A stretch of DNA of 64,000 nt from JAEVLT01 sp050496765 (GTDB lineage: Bacteria > Bacillota > Bacilli > Bacillales > Cytobacillaceae), in assembly GCF_050496765.1 (NCBI RefSeq), contig NZ_JBNWEO010000005.1, forward strand, positions 1 to 64,000, read 5' to 3'. Every line of letters starts with the position of its first letter. Positions within the stretch are counted from its first letter, which is position 1. The position numbers and the translations under genes were made by a program. Shown here piece after piece: positions 50,904 through 60,577 of this stretch. The notes under the pieces were generated by a model. That model was not told where the DNA came from and did no database searches. It was given only the letters and a program-made list of their open reading frames with translations.

Positions 50904-52883
50904 ATGAAGGATCAATTCGAATTAGTCTCAAAGTACTCCCCGCAAGGCGACCAGCCCGAAGCGATTCGGAAACTTGTGCAGGGAATCAAGGAAAACAAAC
51001 GGCATCAGACTTTGCTCGGTGCAACAGGGACGGGAAAAACGTTCACCATATCCAATGTGATTAAGGAAGTAAACAAACCGACACTGATCATTGCCCATAA
51101 TAAAACGCTGGCCGGTCAACTTTACAGTGAATTTAAAGAATTTTTTCCTAACAATGCGGTTGAATACTTTGTCAGCTACTATGATTACTATCAGCCCGAA
51201 GCGTATGTACCGCAGACTGACACCTTCATCGAGAAGGACGCCAGCATCAATGATGAAATTGACAAACTAAGGCACTCGGCAACATCCTCTTTGTTTGAAC
51301 GCAAAGACGTGATCATTATTGCCAGTGTCTCCTGCATCTACGGACTCGGTTCTCCGGAAGAATACCGGGAATTGGTCTTATCATTACGAACCGGAATGGA
51401 AATTGAGCGAAATCAATTGTTGCACCGCTTGGTCGATATCCAATATGAACGGAATGATATTGATTTTAAGCGCGGAACGTTCCGGGTACGCGGCGATGTT
51501 GTTGAGGTTTTTCCGGTTTCGCGCGACGAGCATTGCATCCGCGTCGAATTTTTCGGTGATGAAGTCGATCGGATTCGGGAAGTCGATGCTTTAACAGGTG
51601 AAATTATCGGTGACCGTGATCATGTTGCCATTTTTCCAGCATCCCACTTCGTAACGAGAGAAGAGAAGATGCAAATTGCGATTCAAAATATTGAAAAAGA
51701 GCTGGAGGAACGGCTTGCCGTCCTGCGCTCCGAGGATAAATTGCTTGAAGCACAACGCTTGGAACAACGCACCCGCTATGATTTGGAAATGATGCGGGAA
51801 GTGGGCTTTTGCTCAGGGATCGAAAACTATTCGCGCCATCTTACGTTAAGGCCAGCCGGTTCCACTCCCTATACCCTTCTGGACTATTTCCCGGAAGATT
51901 TTATGATCGTCATCGATGAGTCACACGTCACCCTGCCGCAAATCAGGGGGATGTTCAACGGCGACAAAGCGCGCAAGGAAGTATTGGTGGATCACGGTTT
52001 TCGCCTGCCGTCAGCGCTCGACAACCGGCCGCTTACCTTTGAGGAATTTGAGAAGCATATTCAGAACATTATTTATGTCTCGGCGACACCGGGGTCATAT
52101 GAATTAGAACACACACCGGAGATGATTGAACAAATTATCCGGCCGACAGGACTGTTGGATCCGATTATTGAAGTTCGGCCAATTGAAGGCCAGATTGATG
52201 ACTTGATCGGCGAAATTCAAGATCGAGTCAACCGCAATGAACGCGTTCTTATCACAACGTTGACGAAGAAAATGTCAGAAGACTTAACCGATTATTTAAA
52301 GGAAATCGGCATCAAAGTTCAGTATTTGCATTCGGAGGTCAAAACGCTTGAGCGAATTGAAATCATCCGTGAACTAAGGCTCGGAAAATATGATGTTTTA
52401 GTTGGAATCAATCTGTTAAGGGAAGGGCTCGATATCCCCGAGGTATCGCTTGTCGCCATCCTTGACGCGGATAAAGAAGGGTTCCTCCGCTCCGAACGGT
52501 CGCTGATACAGACAATCGGGCGGGCGGCAAGGAACGCGAATGGAAAGGTTATCATGTATGCGGACCGGATCACGAATTCAATGGAAGTGGCGATTACTGA
52601 AACGAAGCGCCGCCGTGCGATTCAGGAAGCATACAATGAAGAGCATGGGATTACACCAATGACAATTCAAAAAGATATTCGCGATGCGATTCGCGCCACT
52701 CATGCAGCAGAGGAACCGGAAGAGTACAAACCGGCGGCTGCGTTTGGCAAAATGTCGAAAAAAGAGCGGGAACGCACGATTGCCAATATGGAAAAAGAAA
52801 TGAAAGAAGCGGCCAAAGCGCTTGATTTTGAACGGGCGGCTGAGCTTCGGGATCTTATTTTAGAGATAAAAGCGGAAGGATGA
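50904..52883 (+). CDS. uvrB: Excinuclease ABC subunit B
   Basis: The 659-residue damage-verification helicase of nucleotide excision repair. Walker A LGATGTGKT at about residues 38-46, the beta-hairpin that probes DNA (YYDYYQPEAYVPQTD near 95), helicase motifs including VIDESHVTLPQIRGM and the Q-rich IGRAARN motif VI, and the C-terminal UVR motif (ERAAELRDLILEI) that contacts UvrC. ATG 50904 follows AGGAGG; the frame open from 50868 has no ribosome site. The LexA box upstream indicates SOS control, and uvrA follows seven bases after the stop. Confidence 0.98.
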   Translation: MKDQFELVSKYSPQGDQPEAIRKLVQGIKENKRHQTLLGATGTGKTFTISNVIKEVNKPTLIIAHNKTLAGQLYSEFKEFFPNNAVEYFVSYYDYYQPEAYVPQTDTFIEKDASINDEIDKLRHSATSSLFERKDVIIIASVSCIYGLGSPEEYRELVLSLRTGMEIERNQLLHRLVDIQYERNDIDFKRGTFRVRGDVVEVFPVSRDEHCIRVEFFGDEVDRIREVDALTGEIIGDRDHVAIFPASHFVTREEKMQIAIQNIEKELEERLAVLRSEDKLLEAQRLEQRTRYDLEMMREVGFCSGIENYSRHLTLRPAGSTPYTLLDYFPEDFMIVIDESHVTLPQIRGMFNGDKARKEVLVDHGFRLPSALDNRPLTFEEFEKHIQNIIYVSATPGSYELEHTPEMIEQIIRPTGLLDPIIEVRPIEGQIDDLIGEIQDRVNRNERVLITTLTKKMSEDLTDYLKEIGIKVQYLHSEVKTLERIEIIRELRLGKYDVLVGINLLREGLDIPEVSLVAILDADKEGFLRSERSLIQTIGRAARNANGKVIMYADRITNSMEVAITETKRRRAIQEAYNEEHGITPMTIQKDIRDAIRATHAAEEPEEYKPAAAFGKMSKKERERTIANMEKEMKEAAKALDFERAAELRDLILEIKAEG

Positions 52884-52890
52884 CGATACG

Positions 52891-55767
52891 ATGGCGATGG
52901 ATAAGTTAGTTGTTAAAGGCGCCAGGGCACATAATTTGAAAAATATCGATGTCACCATTCCGCGTGACCAGCTTGTTGTCTTAACAGGACTATCGGGTTC
53001 AGGGAAGTCGTCCCTTGCCTTTGATACAATTTATGCCGAAGGACAGCGGCGCTATGTCGAGTCGCTGTCTGCCTATGCACGGCAGTTTTTGGGGCAAATG
53101 GACAAGCCGGATGTCGATGCGATTGAAGGTCTGTCCCCTGCCATTTCAATTGACCAAAAAACAACAAGCCGCAATCCACGGTCGACCGTTGGGACAGTGA
53201 CAGAAATCTACGATTATTTACGGCTTTTGTTTGCAAGGGTCGGGCGGCCGACATGTCCGGTTCACAAGATTGAAATTTCCTCGCAAACGATTGAGCAAAT
53301 GGTTGATCGGATTTTGGAATACCCGGAACGCACAAAAATGCAAATCCTTGCCCCGATCGTTTCCGGACGAAAAGGAACGCACGCCAAGGTGCTTGAGGAC
53401 ATCAAAAAACAAGGGTATGTTCGCGTGCGCATTGACGGTGAAATGCTGGATCTTGGCGAAGAGATCGAGCTTGAGAAAAACAAAAAGCACTCCATTGAAG
53501 TGGTTGTTGACCGAATTGTCGTAAAAGAAGGCGTGTCATCACGCGTGGCGGACTCACTGGAAACAGCATTAAAGCTTGGAGAAGGAAAGGTCATTGTTGA
53601 TGTTATTGGAAAGGAGGAGCTGCTGTTTAGTGAAAACCATGCGTGTCCTCTTTGCGGTTTTTCAATTGGTGAGCTGGAGCCAAGGATGTTTTCGTTTAAC
53701 AGCCCGTTCGGAGCCTGTCCGGAGTGCGATGGCCTCGGTTCAAAACTGGAAGTGGATGTCGAGCTGGTTATTCCGAATAAGGATCTTACTTTAAGACAGC
53801 ATGCGATTGCCCCGTGGGAACCGACAAGTTCGCAATACTATCCGCAGCTCCTTGAAGCAGTTTGCGGCCACTACGGGATCGATATGGACACACCCGTGAA
53901 AGAGATACCGAAGCATCTGCTTGATAAAATTTTGTACGGATCAGACGGCGAGAAAATTTATTTTCGCTACCAAAATGACTTTGGGCAAATTCGCGATGGC
54001 TATATTGAATTCGAAGGGGTTTTGCGCAATGTCGAGCGTCGTTTTAAAGAGACAAGCTCCGACTATATCCGTGACCAGATGGAAAAATACATGGCTCATC
54101 AGCCATGTCCGACATGTAAAGGCTACAGGCTTAAGAAGGAAAGCCTTGCAGTGCTTGTCTCCGGTCGGCATATTTCTGAAGTAACCGATCTTTCAATTGA
54201 AGAAGCACACCACTTTTTCAATGAATTGCAGTTAACGGAAAAGGAAATGCAGATTGCACGCCTGATTTTGCGGGAAATTCTTGAACGCCTTGGCTTTTTA
54301 ATCAATGTTGGCCTTGATTATTTAACACTGAGCCGGGCAGCAGGGACGCTTTCGGGTGGAGAAGCGCAGCGAATTCGCCTTGCGACCCAGATCGGTTCGC
54401 GGCTGACAGGTGTGCTGTACATTTTGGATGAACCGTCCATCGGTCTGCACCAGCGCGACAATGACAGGCTGATTGATACACTAAAAAATATGCGCGAAAT
54501 CGGCAATACTTTGATCGTGGTCGAACACGATGAAGATACGATGCTTGCAGCCGACTACTTGATTGACGTCGGTCCGGGTGCAGGGGTTCATGGAGGAGAA
54601 ATTGTTTCAGCCGGGACGCCGAAGGAAGTGATGGCAGATCCGAATTCGCTGACAGGCCAATACCTTTCCGGGAAAAAATTTATTCCCCTGCCACTTGAGC
54701 GCCGCAAACCAGATGGGCGCTATATTGAAATCAAGGGCGCTTCGGAAAACAATTTGAAAAATGTCAATGTGAAGTTGCCCCTTGGTGTTTTTATTGCCGT
54801 TACAGGGGTTTCAGGGTCGGGTAAAAGTACGCTGATTAACGAAATTCTTCATAAATCGCTAGCTCAGAAGCTGCATCACGCAAAAACAAGGCCTGGCGAG
54901 CATAAAAGTGTAAAAGGGATCGATTATCTTGATAAGGTTATTGACATTGACCAGTCGCCGATCGGCAGAACACCGCGTTCGAACCCTGCAACCTATACGG
55001 GCGTTTTCGATGATATTCGCGATGTATTTGCGGCAACCAATGAAGCGAAAGTGCGCGGTTATAAAAAAGGCCGATTTAGTTTTAATGTGAAAGGCGGCCG
55101 TTGTGAAGCATGCCGCGGCGACGGAATTATTAAAATTGAAATGCACTTTTTACCGGATGTGTATGTTCCATGTGAAGTATGCCATGGCAAGCGCTACAAC
55201 CGGGAAACGCTCGAGGTCAAGTATAAGGGAAAAAATATTGCCGATATTCTTGATATGACGGTAGAGGATGCACTCGAGTTTTTTGCCAATATCCCAAAAA
55301 TCAGCCGGAAGCTGCAAACCATTGCAGATGTGGGGCTTGGCTATATTACGCTCGGCCAGCCGGCGACAACCCTTTCCGGCGGGGAAGCCCAGCGCGTGAA
55401 GCTTGCGTCAGAATTGCACCGACGATCGACTGGAAGATCCTTCTATATCCTTGATGAGCCGACAACCGGTCTCCATGTAGATGATATTTCCCGCTTATTG
55501 GTTGTGCTGCAGCGGCTTGTCGAAAATGGGGACACGGTGCTTGTGATTGAACACAATCTCGATGTGATTAAAGCAGCCGATTATATTGTCGATCTTGGTC
55601 CGGAAGGCGGCGATAAGGGCGGTACAATCATTGCCTCCGGTACGCCGGAAAAGGTGGCGGAAGTACCGGAATCCTACACAGGGAAATACTTAAAGCCAAT
55701 CCTTGAGCGGGACCGACAGCGAATGAAGAACCAAGTCGAAATGAATGAAACCGTGACAAACCACTAA
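52891..55767 (+). CDS. uvrA: Excinuclease ABC subunit A
   Basis: The 958-residue damage sensor has two ABC ATPase modules. The first Walker A GLSGSGKSS lies near residue 33 and its signature LSGGEAQRIRLA near 490; the second Walker A GVSGSGKST lies near 640 and its signature LSGGEAQRVKLA near 830. Zinc-finger cysteine pairs occur near residue 255 (CPLCG...CPEC) and 740 (CEAC...CEVC), as required for DNA binding. It works with UvrB from the same operon. Length and order are standard. Confidence 0.98.
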   Translation: MAMDKLVVKGARAHNLKNIDVTIPRDQLVVLTGLSGSGKSSLAFDTIYAEGQRRYVESLSAYARQFLGQMDKPDVDAIEGLSPAISIDQKTTSRNPRSTVGTVTEIYDYLRLLFARVGRPTCPVHKIEISSQTIEQMVDRILEYPERTKMQILAPIVSGRKGTHAKVLEDIKKQGYVRVRIDGEMLDLGEEIELEKNKKHSIEVVVDRIVVKEGVSSRVADSLETALKLGEGKVIVDVIGKEELLFSENHACPLCGFSIGELEPRMFSFNSPFGACPECDGLGSKLEVDVELVIPNKDLTLRQHAIAPWEPTSSQYYPQLLEAVCGHYGIDMDTPVKEIPKHLLDKILYGSDGEKIYFRYQNDFGQIRDGYIEFEGVLRNVERRFKETSSDYIRDQMEKYMAHQPCPTCKGYRLKKESLAVLVSGRHISEVTDLSIEEAHHFFNELQLTEKEMQIARLILREILERLGFLINVGLDYLTLSRAAGTLSGGEAQRIRLATQIGSRLTGVLYILDEPSIGLHQRDNDRLIDTLKNMREIGNTLIVVEHDEDTMLAADYLIDVGPGAGVHGGEIVSAGTPKEVMADPNSLTGQYLSGKKFIPLPLERRKPDGRYIEIKGASENNLKNVNVKLPLGVFIAVTGVSGSGKSTLINEILHKSLAQKLHHAKTRPGEHKSVKGIDYLDKVIDIDQSPIGRTPRSNPATYTGVFDDIRDVFAATNEAKVRGYKKGRFSFNVKGGRCEACRGDGIIKIEMHFLPDVYVPCEVCHGKRYNRETLEVKYKGKNIADILDMTVEDALEFFANIPKISRKLQTIADVGLGYITLGQPATTLSGGEAQRVKLASELHRRSTGRSFYILDEPTTGLHVDDISRLLVVLQRLVENGDTVLVIEHNLDVIKAADYIVDLGPEGGDKGGTIIASGTPEKVAEVPESYTGKYLKPILERDRQRMKNQVEMNETVTNH

Positions 55768-55869
55768 CACGGCTGAGTACTGCCTTGTTTTTCCACTCAG
55801 CAGGAGTAAACCTTCGTGAAGATGAATAAGTATAGGAGAGGAAATTTTTCATTCAAGGAGGATTTCGGA

Positions 55870-56991
55870 ATGAAAGAGGAAAGAATGCGGATCTTAAAGT
55901 TGGTCGAGGAAGGGAAACTCAGCGTTGATGAAGCCTTGTCACTCCTGGAAAATTTAGAAAAAGCATCACAAACTGCCGAACAAAAAGAGGCGGAAATCGT
56001 CAATGAATTGTCAACTGCTGTCAAATTTGAGGAAGCGCAAAAAGAAGAAACCGTACATCAAAAATTCCAGTCTACAAAAGAAAAAATCTTTGAATTTGTC
56101 GATATGACCTTGAAAAAAATAAAAGATTTTGATCTTGATTTAAATTTCGGCCACTCTGTTGAAATTTCTCACATCTTTTTTCAAGCGGATGCCGATTTTA
56201 GCGATATCGACATGGATGTAGCAAATGGTGCCATTCAGCTTGTGCCATGGGATCAAAAGGATGTGCGGATTGAATGCAAAGCGAAAGTTTACCGGGTAGA
56301 GAACCAAGATCAGGCGCGGCAAAGCTTTTTAAAGGATACGATTTTCGCGGTTGAGGGAGGGCGGCTGAAGTTTTCGACACAGTTAAAGTGGATGAAGGTT
56401 GAAGCGGTCGCGTACATCCCGCAGATCCAATATGAGAAAATTCGGTTGCGTATGTTCAATGGCCCCATTTCCGGCGGGCAGCTAGAGACCAATCATGTTC
56501 GAATGAAAACCGCCAATGGAAAGATTGATTTCACCGGAATCAACGCGAAACGGGTTGAAGCAGAAACAGCGAATGGCCATATTAAAATCGTAAACAGTCT
56601 GGTTGATGATCTCGAGGCTGAAACAATAAACGGGGCGATTAAGCTTGACGGCGATTTTCGCCGTGTCGAAACGCAAAGCTTTAATGGCAATTTGGCGGTC
56701 AACCTAAGCGGAAATCGCTGCGATTCGCTGAAAGCACAAGCAACAACGGGCAGCATTGATTTGTTCATTCCGGAAAATCGGATTGTGAGCGGTGAAGTCC
56801 GATCAAGCTTGGGTGGATACGAAGTACTGCTTGATGGAATTCAAATTTTAGAAGAAAAAAATGAAGTCATTCAAAAACTGCTTCGTTTCCGTTCCGTTCG
56901 CACAGAGGAAACCATCCTCAATCTATTCGCTGAAACAAAAACCGGATCGGTAACGGTTCGGAAATCGGGCGCTGTCCATCCATTTAAGTAG
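55870..56991 (+). CDS. yvlB: DUF4097 beta-helix protein (YvlB-like)
   Basis: The 373-residue protein opens with a short helical domain typical of YvlB (MRILKLVEEGKLSVDEALSLLE), followed by a linker and a DUF4097 repeat region of short beta strands (for example MKTANGKIDFTGI, VEAETANGHIKIV and LEAETINGAIKLDG), which build a right-handed beta helix. The B. subtilis homologue lies downstream of uvrA and belongs to a cell-envelope-stress locus; the neighbours yvlC and yvlD are absent here. AAGGAGG precedes ATG 55870. Confidence 0.85.
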   Translation: MKEERMRILKLVEEGKLSVDEALSLLENLEKASQTAEQKEAEIVNELSTAVKFEEAQKEETVHQKFQSTKEKIFEFVDMTLKKIKDFDLDLNFGHSVEISHIFFQADADFSDIDMDVANGAIQLVPWDQKDVRIECKAKVYRVENQDQARQSFLKDTIFAVEGGRLKFSTQLKWMKVEAVAYIPQIQYEKIRLRMFNGPISGGQLETNHVRMKTANGKIDFTGINAKRVEAETANGHIKIVNSLVDDLEAETINGAIKLDGDFRRVETQSFNGNLAVNLSGNRCDSLKAQATTGSIDLFIPENRIVSGEVRSSLGGYEVLLDGIQILEEKNEVIQKLLRFRSVRTEETILNLFAETKTGSVTVRKSGAVHPFK

Positions 56992-57035
56992 GTTGTGTAA
57001 AACTTAGCCATTGCCCGAATCCAAAATCATTTCTG

Positions 57036-57069
57036 AAAAAATAGCGCAACCAGTGGTGCGCTATTTTTT
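57036..57069. terminator. Bidirectional terminator between yvlB and the amidase
   Basis: AAAAAATAGCGCA/TGCGCTATTTTTT stem; it overlaps the amidase stop codon. Confidence 0.9.
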
Positions 57070-57765
57070 CTCCTTAACGATAAACGCTTCAAAGCCGGCA
57101 GCTTTTAGACGGTTAACGAGGGATTCAGCATTCTTTTTGTCGGTAAAAGCACCTGCTTGTACTTTATAGAGTATGGATACAGATTTTTCAGCAGGGGTGG
57201 GGACGGGTGCTGTTTTTTTCGTTAATTGATATTGTTCCGCCAGTCCCTTTGTAATGGCACTGGCACATGCTCGCTGAAAGTCTTCGGTGCGCATCTGGTT
57301 TGCTTCAGTTTGATTGGTCATAAAACCGCATTCAGCAAGTACAGCAGTCATAGTGGTTTCCCTTACTACATGGAAGTCTGCAGTCTTCACCCCGCGATTT
57401 TTCAAACCTGTTTCCGCAATCAAATGGTTTTGAATTTTTTTCGCCAGCTCATATGCATCTTTTGGTTTGGACAAGTATACATATGTTTCGATTCCGCCGG
57501 CATCATTCCACGTGTTTCCATAGGCATTTGCATGGATAGAAACATAGGCATCCACCTTTAATTGATTGGCCGAGTCTGTTCGTTCTTTCAACGGAACATC
57601 TTGCTGGTCAGAGTGGGCGAAATACACCGTGACGTTTTCATAAGTTTCAAGAAGTTCTTTTGCAAAGGCTGCCACTTTGCGGTTAAACGCGTATTCCTGA
57701 AGCCCATCTGGACTGCGCTTTCCCGGGGTGTTATAGCCATGTCCGGCATCAAGCATGATCTTCAT
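57061..57765 (-). CDS. N-acetylmuramoyl-L-alanine amidase with SPOR domain, leaderless
   Basis: The 234-residue hydrolase has an Amidase_3 domain (residues 1-180) with the zinc ligands in LDAGHGYNTPGK (His), the conserved Glu following LQEY, and the SIHANA His, plus the catalytic Glu in LAECGFMTN. The C-terminal 45 residues form a SPOR-type domain (YKVQAGAFTDKKNAESLVNRL). There is no signal peptide; the same is true of sporulation mother-cell lysins such as CwlC and of phage endolysins. A CATATTCTA box on the minus strand (57817-57825) fits a SigK -10, but no -35 is evident. GGAGGTGAGG supports ATG 57765. It replaces yvlCD between yvlB and hprK. Confidence 0.88.
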   Translation of the reverse strand: MKIMLDAGHGYNTPGKRSPDGLQEYAFNRKVAAFAKELLETYENVTVYFAHSDQQDVPLKERTDSANQLKVDAYVSIHANAYGNTWNDAGGIETYVYLSKPKDAYELAKKIQNHLIAETGLKNRGVKTADFHVVRETTMTAVLAECGFMTNQTEANQMRTEDFQRACASAITKGLAEQYQLTKKTAPVPTPAEKSVSILYKVQAGAFTDKKNAESLVNRLKAAGFEAFIVKEKK

Positions 57766-57906
57766 GGTAAACCTCACCTCCTTTTCCCCGACAAATAAGG
57801 TTTGACTTCTCACAAATAGAATATGAACAAGCCTTCAAAAAGGACAGGGTGTGTGCGAGATTCGGACAAATCTGACCGCTTTTGCACAATCGATTGATAT
57901 CGTGAT

Positions 57907-57934
57907 TTGGTTCTTGACTGAAAAATGTTAAAAT
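57907..57934 (+). promoter_or_regulatory. Promoter of the hprK cluster
   Basis: TTGGTT at 57907-57912, 16 bases, TAAAAT at 57929-57934 with a TGn extension. Confidence 0.6.
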
Positions 57935-57978
57935 AGGGAGAAATGAGTGTTTTATGAAAGTAAAAGGGGGAAGCCTGC

Positions 57979-58914
57979 TTGCCTAAAGTACGCACCAAGG
58001 ACATAGTAGAAAAATTTAATCTCGAATTGATTAGCGGTGAAGAAGGGATTAATCGCCCGATTACGATGAGCGATATTTCCCGCCCTGGAATTGAAATAGC
58101 GGGATATTTTAAGTATTATCCGGCAGAACGGATTCAACTTCTCGGAAAAACAGAACTTTCTTTTTTCAATGAATTGCCGAAAAGTGCCCGTGCCTCACGG
58201 ATGGAACGATTGTGCACAGATATTACCCCGGCCATCATCGTGACAAGAGGCTTGGATATACCGGCCGAGCTGATCGAAGCTTCAGAGCGGGAATCGGTTC
58301 CCGTGCTGCGAGCAGGAATGAAAACGACACGCTTTTCAAGCCGGCTGACGAATTATTTGGAAAGCCGTTTGGCACCTACGACGGCAGTGCATGGTGTGCT
58401 GGTTGATATTTATGGTGTAGGTGTGCTGATTACTGGAAAGAGCGGTGTTGGAAAAAGTGAAACGGCCCTGGAGCTTGTGAAGCGCGGCCATCGCTTGGTG
58501 GCCGATGATTGTGTCGAAATTCGCCAAGAGGATCAAGATACCCTTGTTGGAACATCGCCGGAGTTAATCGAACATTTGCTGGAAATTCGCGGACTTGGCA
58601 TTATTAATGTGATGACGCTGTTCGGTGCAGGAGCCGTCAGAAGCAACAAACGGATTTCCTTCGTCATCGATTTGGAAATCTGGGATTCAAAACGGCAATA
58701 CGATCGTCTTGGTCTCGACGAAGAAAAAATGAAAGTTATCGATACGGAGATTCCAAAATTGACGATTCCCGTACGCCCAGGGCGAAACTTGGCTATCATC
58801 ATTGAAGTGGCCGCAATGAATTTCCGGTTGAAACGAATGGGCGTCAATGCTGCCCGGCAATTTACGGAGCGGCTCTCTGAGGTTATTGAAGACGGCGATC
58901 ACGAAGAACTGTAA
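57979..58914 (+). CDS. hprK: HPr kinase/phosphorylase
   Basis: The 311-residue bifunctional enzyme phosphorylates and dephosphorylates Ser46 of HPr (and Crh), setting CcpA-mediated carbon catabolite control. The N-terminal regulatory domain covers residues 1-130, and the kinase core has the P-loop GKSGVGKSE at 153-161 and the HPrK signature LEIRGLGIINVMTLFGAGAV near 205. It starts with TTG after AGGGGG. In B. subtilis the next gene is lgt; here yvoD follows directly. Confidence 0.97.
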   Translation: MPKVRTKDIVEKFNLELISGEEGINRPITMSDISRPGIEIAGYFKYYPAERIQLLGKTELSFFNELPKSARASRMERLCTDITPAIIVTRGLDIPAELIEASERESVPVLRAGMKTTRFSSRLTNYLESRLAPTTAVHGVLVDIYGVGVLITGKSGVGKSETALELVKRGHRLVADDCVEIRQEDQDTLVGTSPELIEHLLEIRGLGIINVMTLFGAGAVRSNKRISFVIDLEIWDSKRQYDRLGLDEEKMKVIDTEIPKLTIPVRPGRNLAIIIEVAAMNFRLKRMGVNAARQFTERLSEVIEDGDHEEL

Positions 58915-58986
58915 ACTCTGATTGCAGCAGGCAAAGGGTTTGAAAGAAAAAAATTGTGATCGATTCAAAAGGGGGAAATTCGGGGG

Positions 58987-59940
58987 ATGGTGGCTGACTC
59001 GATGAAAAAGGGTTTAGTTGTGGGCTTGAAAACAACATGGACACTCGGGAAGATTATTTTTCCTATTACACTGATTGTTACGTTTTTGCAGTATACACCT
59101 GTTTTGCCTTGGCTCATGAAGGCGATCTCTCCTGCCATGAAGCTGCTCGGATTGTCGGGGGATGCAGCAATCCCGCTCGTACTGGGGTATTTTTTAAATC
59201 TTTATGCAGCAATTGGAGCGATTTTAACCCTCCATCTAACGGTAAAAGAAGTGTTTATTTTGGCCGTTATGCTTTCTTTTTGCCATAATCTGCTTGTTGA
59301 GTCGAGTGTTGCCGTCAAGACAGGGGTGAAACTTTGGGTTGTCTTAACGGTTCGGCTTGGACTTTCGGTGCTTTCTGCATTTATCCTTAACCTTGTTTGG
59401 CAAGGTGGAGGCGACCTCGCAAAGATGATGTTGGTGGATTCAGCTGCAGCTCAACCGAACGGATTCGGAGCGATTTTACTTGAAGCCGTGCAAAAAGCAG
59501 GCCTTGGAATTTTTCAGCTTGCATTGATTGTCATACCGCTGATGCTGGTCATTCAGATTTTAAAAGATTTGCAGTGGTTGACAAAATTTTCGAAGGCGAT
59601 GGGACCGGTTATTCGGTCGCTTGGGATGAGGGAGAATACGTCAACGACTATGGCTGCCGGCTTATTTTTTGGGCTCGCCTATGGAGCAGGTGTGATGATT
59701 CAGGCGGTAAAAGAGGATGGGGTCAGCCAAAAGGATTTAACGCTCGCGTTTATTTTTCTCGTAGCCTGCCATGCGGTTATCGAGGATACGCTCATCTTTT
59801 TGCCGCTCGGCATTCCGGTTTGGCCGCTATTTTTAATCCGGCTGGGTGTGGCGGTCATGATCACGTTAATTGTCGGCAATGTATGGAAACGTTCCGGCTT
59901 TTTGAAAAGAAAGGAAGCAATCTATGAAAACGAATCTTAA
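58987..59940 (+). CDS. yvoD: Nucleoside-recognition (Gate) domain membrane protein, YvoD-like
   Basis: The 317-residue protein has about eight hydrophobic helices in two similar halves, each with a Gate-domain pattern (SGDAAIPLVLGYFLNLYAAIGA in the first, AAGLFFGLAYGAGVMIQAV in the second). The function of the YvoD family is unknown; relatives are found in nucleoside transport and spore maturation proteins. It lies between hprK and ppaX as in B. subtilis (without lgt) and overlaps ppaX by 17 bases. Confidence 0.85.
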   Translation: MVADSMKKGLVVGLKTTWTLGKIIFPITLIVTFLQYTPVLPWLMKAISPAMKLLGLSGDAAIPLVLGYFLNLYAAIGAILTLHLTVKEVFILAVMLSFCHNLLVESSVAVKTGVKLWVVLTVRLGLSVLSAFILNLVWQGGGDLAKMMLVDSAAAQPNGFGAILLEAVQKAGLGIFQLALIVIPLMLVIQILKDLQWLTKFSKAMGPVIRSLGMRENTSTTMAAGLFFGLAYGAGVMIQAVKEDGVSQKDLTLAFIFLVACHAVIEDTLIFLPLGIPVWPLFLIRLGVAVMITLIVGNVWKRSGFLKRKEAIYENES

Positions 59941-60568
59941 AACTGCTTTGTTTGATTTGGATGGAACACTTATAAACACGAATGAGCTGATTATCAACAG
60001 CTTTTTGCATACGCTGGGGAAATTTTATCCTAATCAGTATCAGCGTGAAGATGTGCTGCCCTTTATGGGGCCATCCCTGCAAGAGACATTTTCATCCATT
60101 GATCCATCAAGGGTGGATGAAATGATCCGGGAGTACCGCACTTATAATTTAGCCCAGCATGATTTGCTTGTGACGGAATTTGAAGGTGTGTTCGAAACGA
60201 TCAAAACGCTGTATGAATCAGGTTTTAAACTGGGGATTGTGACAACGAAGCTTCACGATGTCGTTGAAAAAGGTCTCAAGCTGTCAAGGCTTGATCGTTT
60301 TTTTGAGGTTGTAGTGGCATTGGATCATGTGACAAAGGCAAAACCGGATCCGGAGCCCGTTTTAAAGGCGCTTGATCTCTTGGATTCTCATCCGGCTGAA
60401 GCGATCATGGTCGGCGACAATTACCACGATATTTTGGCCGGAAAAAATGCCGGGACGAAAACAGCGGGCGTTGCTTGGTCCGCCAAAGGAAGAGCGTATC
60501 TTGCTCAATTTGAACCGGATTATATGCTGGACAACATGGCCGATCTGCTGCCGATCCTTGGAGTGTGA
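59924..60568 (+). CDS. ppaX: Pyrophosphatase PpaX
   Basis: The 214-residue HAD-family hydrolase has the nucleophile motif LFDLDGTLINTN at residues 9-20, the conserved Thr in LGIVTTKL, the Lys near TKAKPDPEPV and the second acidic motif MVGDNYHDILAGKNA. In B. subtilis PpaX splits the pyrophosphate made by HprK when it dephosphorylates HPr-Ser-P, so its position in the hprK operon is functional. AAAGGAAG precedes the ATG, and the gene overlaps yvoD. Confidence 0.95.
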   Translation: MKTNLKTALFDLDGTLINTNELIINSFLHTLGKFYPNQYQREDVLPFMGPSLQETFSSIDPSRVDEMIREYRTYNLAQHDLLVTEFEGVFETIKTLYESGFKLGIVTTKLHDVVEKGLKLSRLDRFFEVVVALDHVTKAKPDPEPVLKALDLLDSHPAEAIMVGDNYHDILAGKNAGTKTAGVAWSAKGRAYLAQFEPDYMLDNMADLLPILGV

Positions 60569-60577
60569 TCCTGCAAG

